Shown here piece after piece: positions 21,277 through 21,409 of a DNA stretch of 21,409 nucleotides. Under the pieces are notes generated by a model. That model had not been told where the DNA came from, made no database searches, and saw nothing but the letters and a program-made list of their open reading frames with translations. Made by a program: the position numbers and the translations under genes. The DNA is taken from positions 1-21,409 of the forward strand of contig JBHJMP010000334.1 of NCBI GenBank assembly GCA_043381765.1, read 5' to 3'. Origin of the DNA: Collodictyon triciliatum. Taxonomy: Eukaryota > CRuMs. Positions within the stretch are counted from its first letter, which is position 1, and the number at the start of each line of letters is the position of its first letter.

Positions 21277-21409
21277 AAAAAAAGAGAGAGAGAAAAGAGA
21301 AAAAGAGGAAAAGGGAAAAAAAGAGAGAGAAAAAAAGAGGGATAGAAAAAAAGAGAGAAGAGAGAAGAGAGAAGAGAGAAGAGAGAAGAGAGAAGAGAGA
21401 AGAGAGAAG
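21222..21409. repeat. GA-rich microsatellite to the window edge
   Basis: AGAGAG runs with A interruptions, ending in a regular AGAGAGA/AGAAG unit of 7 bases (from about 21354). It is pyrimidine-rich on the strand of the cyclase-like gene, so it could be intronic. It continues past the window. Confidence 0.9.

Overview
The window is ordinary nuclear DNA of an intron-rich, AT-rich unicellular eukaryote. The genes are cut into many short exons by AT-rich introns full of homopolymers and microsatellites. A protist is likely. The repeat load and the mix of plant-like and animal-like proteins would fit a rhizarian such as a foraminiferan, but this is a guess. There is one assembly gap (7798-8254). 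I see no rRNA or tRNA gene, CRISPR array or autonomous mobile element.

Five genes could be reconstructed exon by exon, with reading phase matching across nearly every junction: (1) minus, 2685-446, a maspardin (SPG21) homologue, 8 exons, about 291 residues; (2) plus, 3177-4221, the complex I LYR subunit NDUFB9/B22, 4 exons, about 102 residues; (3) minus, 7797-4726, actin-related protein 3 (Arp3), 7 visible exons, with the first ~57 residues lost in the gap; (4) plus, 9440-14102, glutamine-hydrolysing asparagine synthetase, 16 exons, 561 residues, apparently intact; (5) minus, 21043-14520, the NTPase and TPR-like C-terminal part (about 1,030 residues, 16 exons) of a large protein resembling soluble adenylyl cyclase (ADCY10-type). 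The N-terminus of this last gene, where cyclase domains would lie, is outside the window.

Neighbouring genes alternate strand throughout (- + - + -), giving two divergent and two convergent intergenic regions. The genes do not form a pathway: they serve endosomal trafficking, respiration, actin branching, amino-acid synthesis and probably signalling.

The most notable points are a maspardin that has lost its nucleophile serine, an altered Walker B in the cyclase-type NTPase, a GC-AG intron in Arp3, and an intron carrying two abutting ~10-bp tandem arrays. One of those arrays reads on the transcribed strand as about 17 consecutive splice-acceptor-like units. I found no clearly new system.
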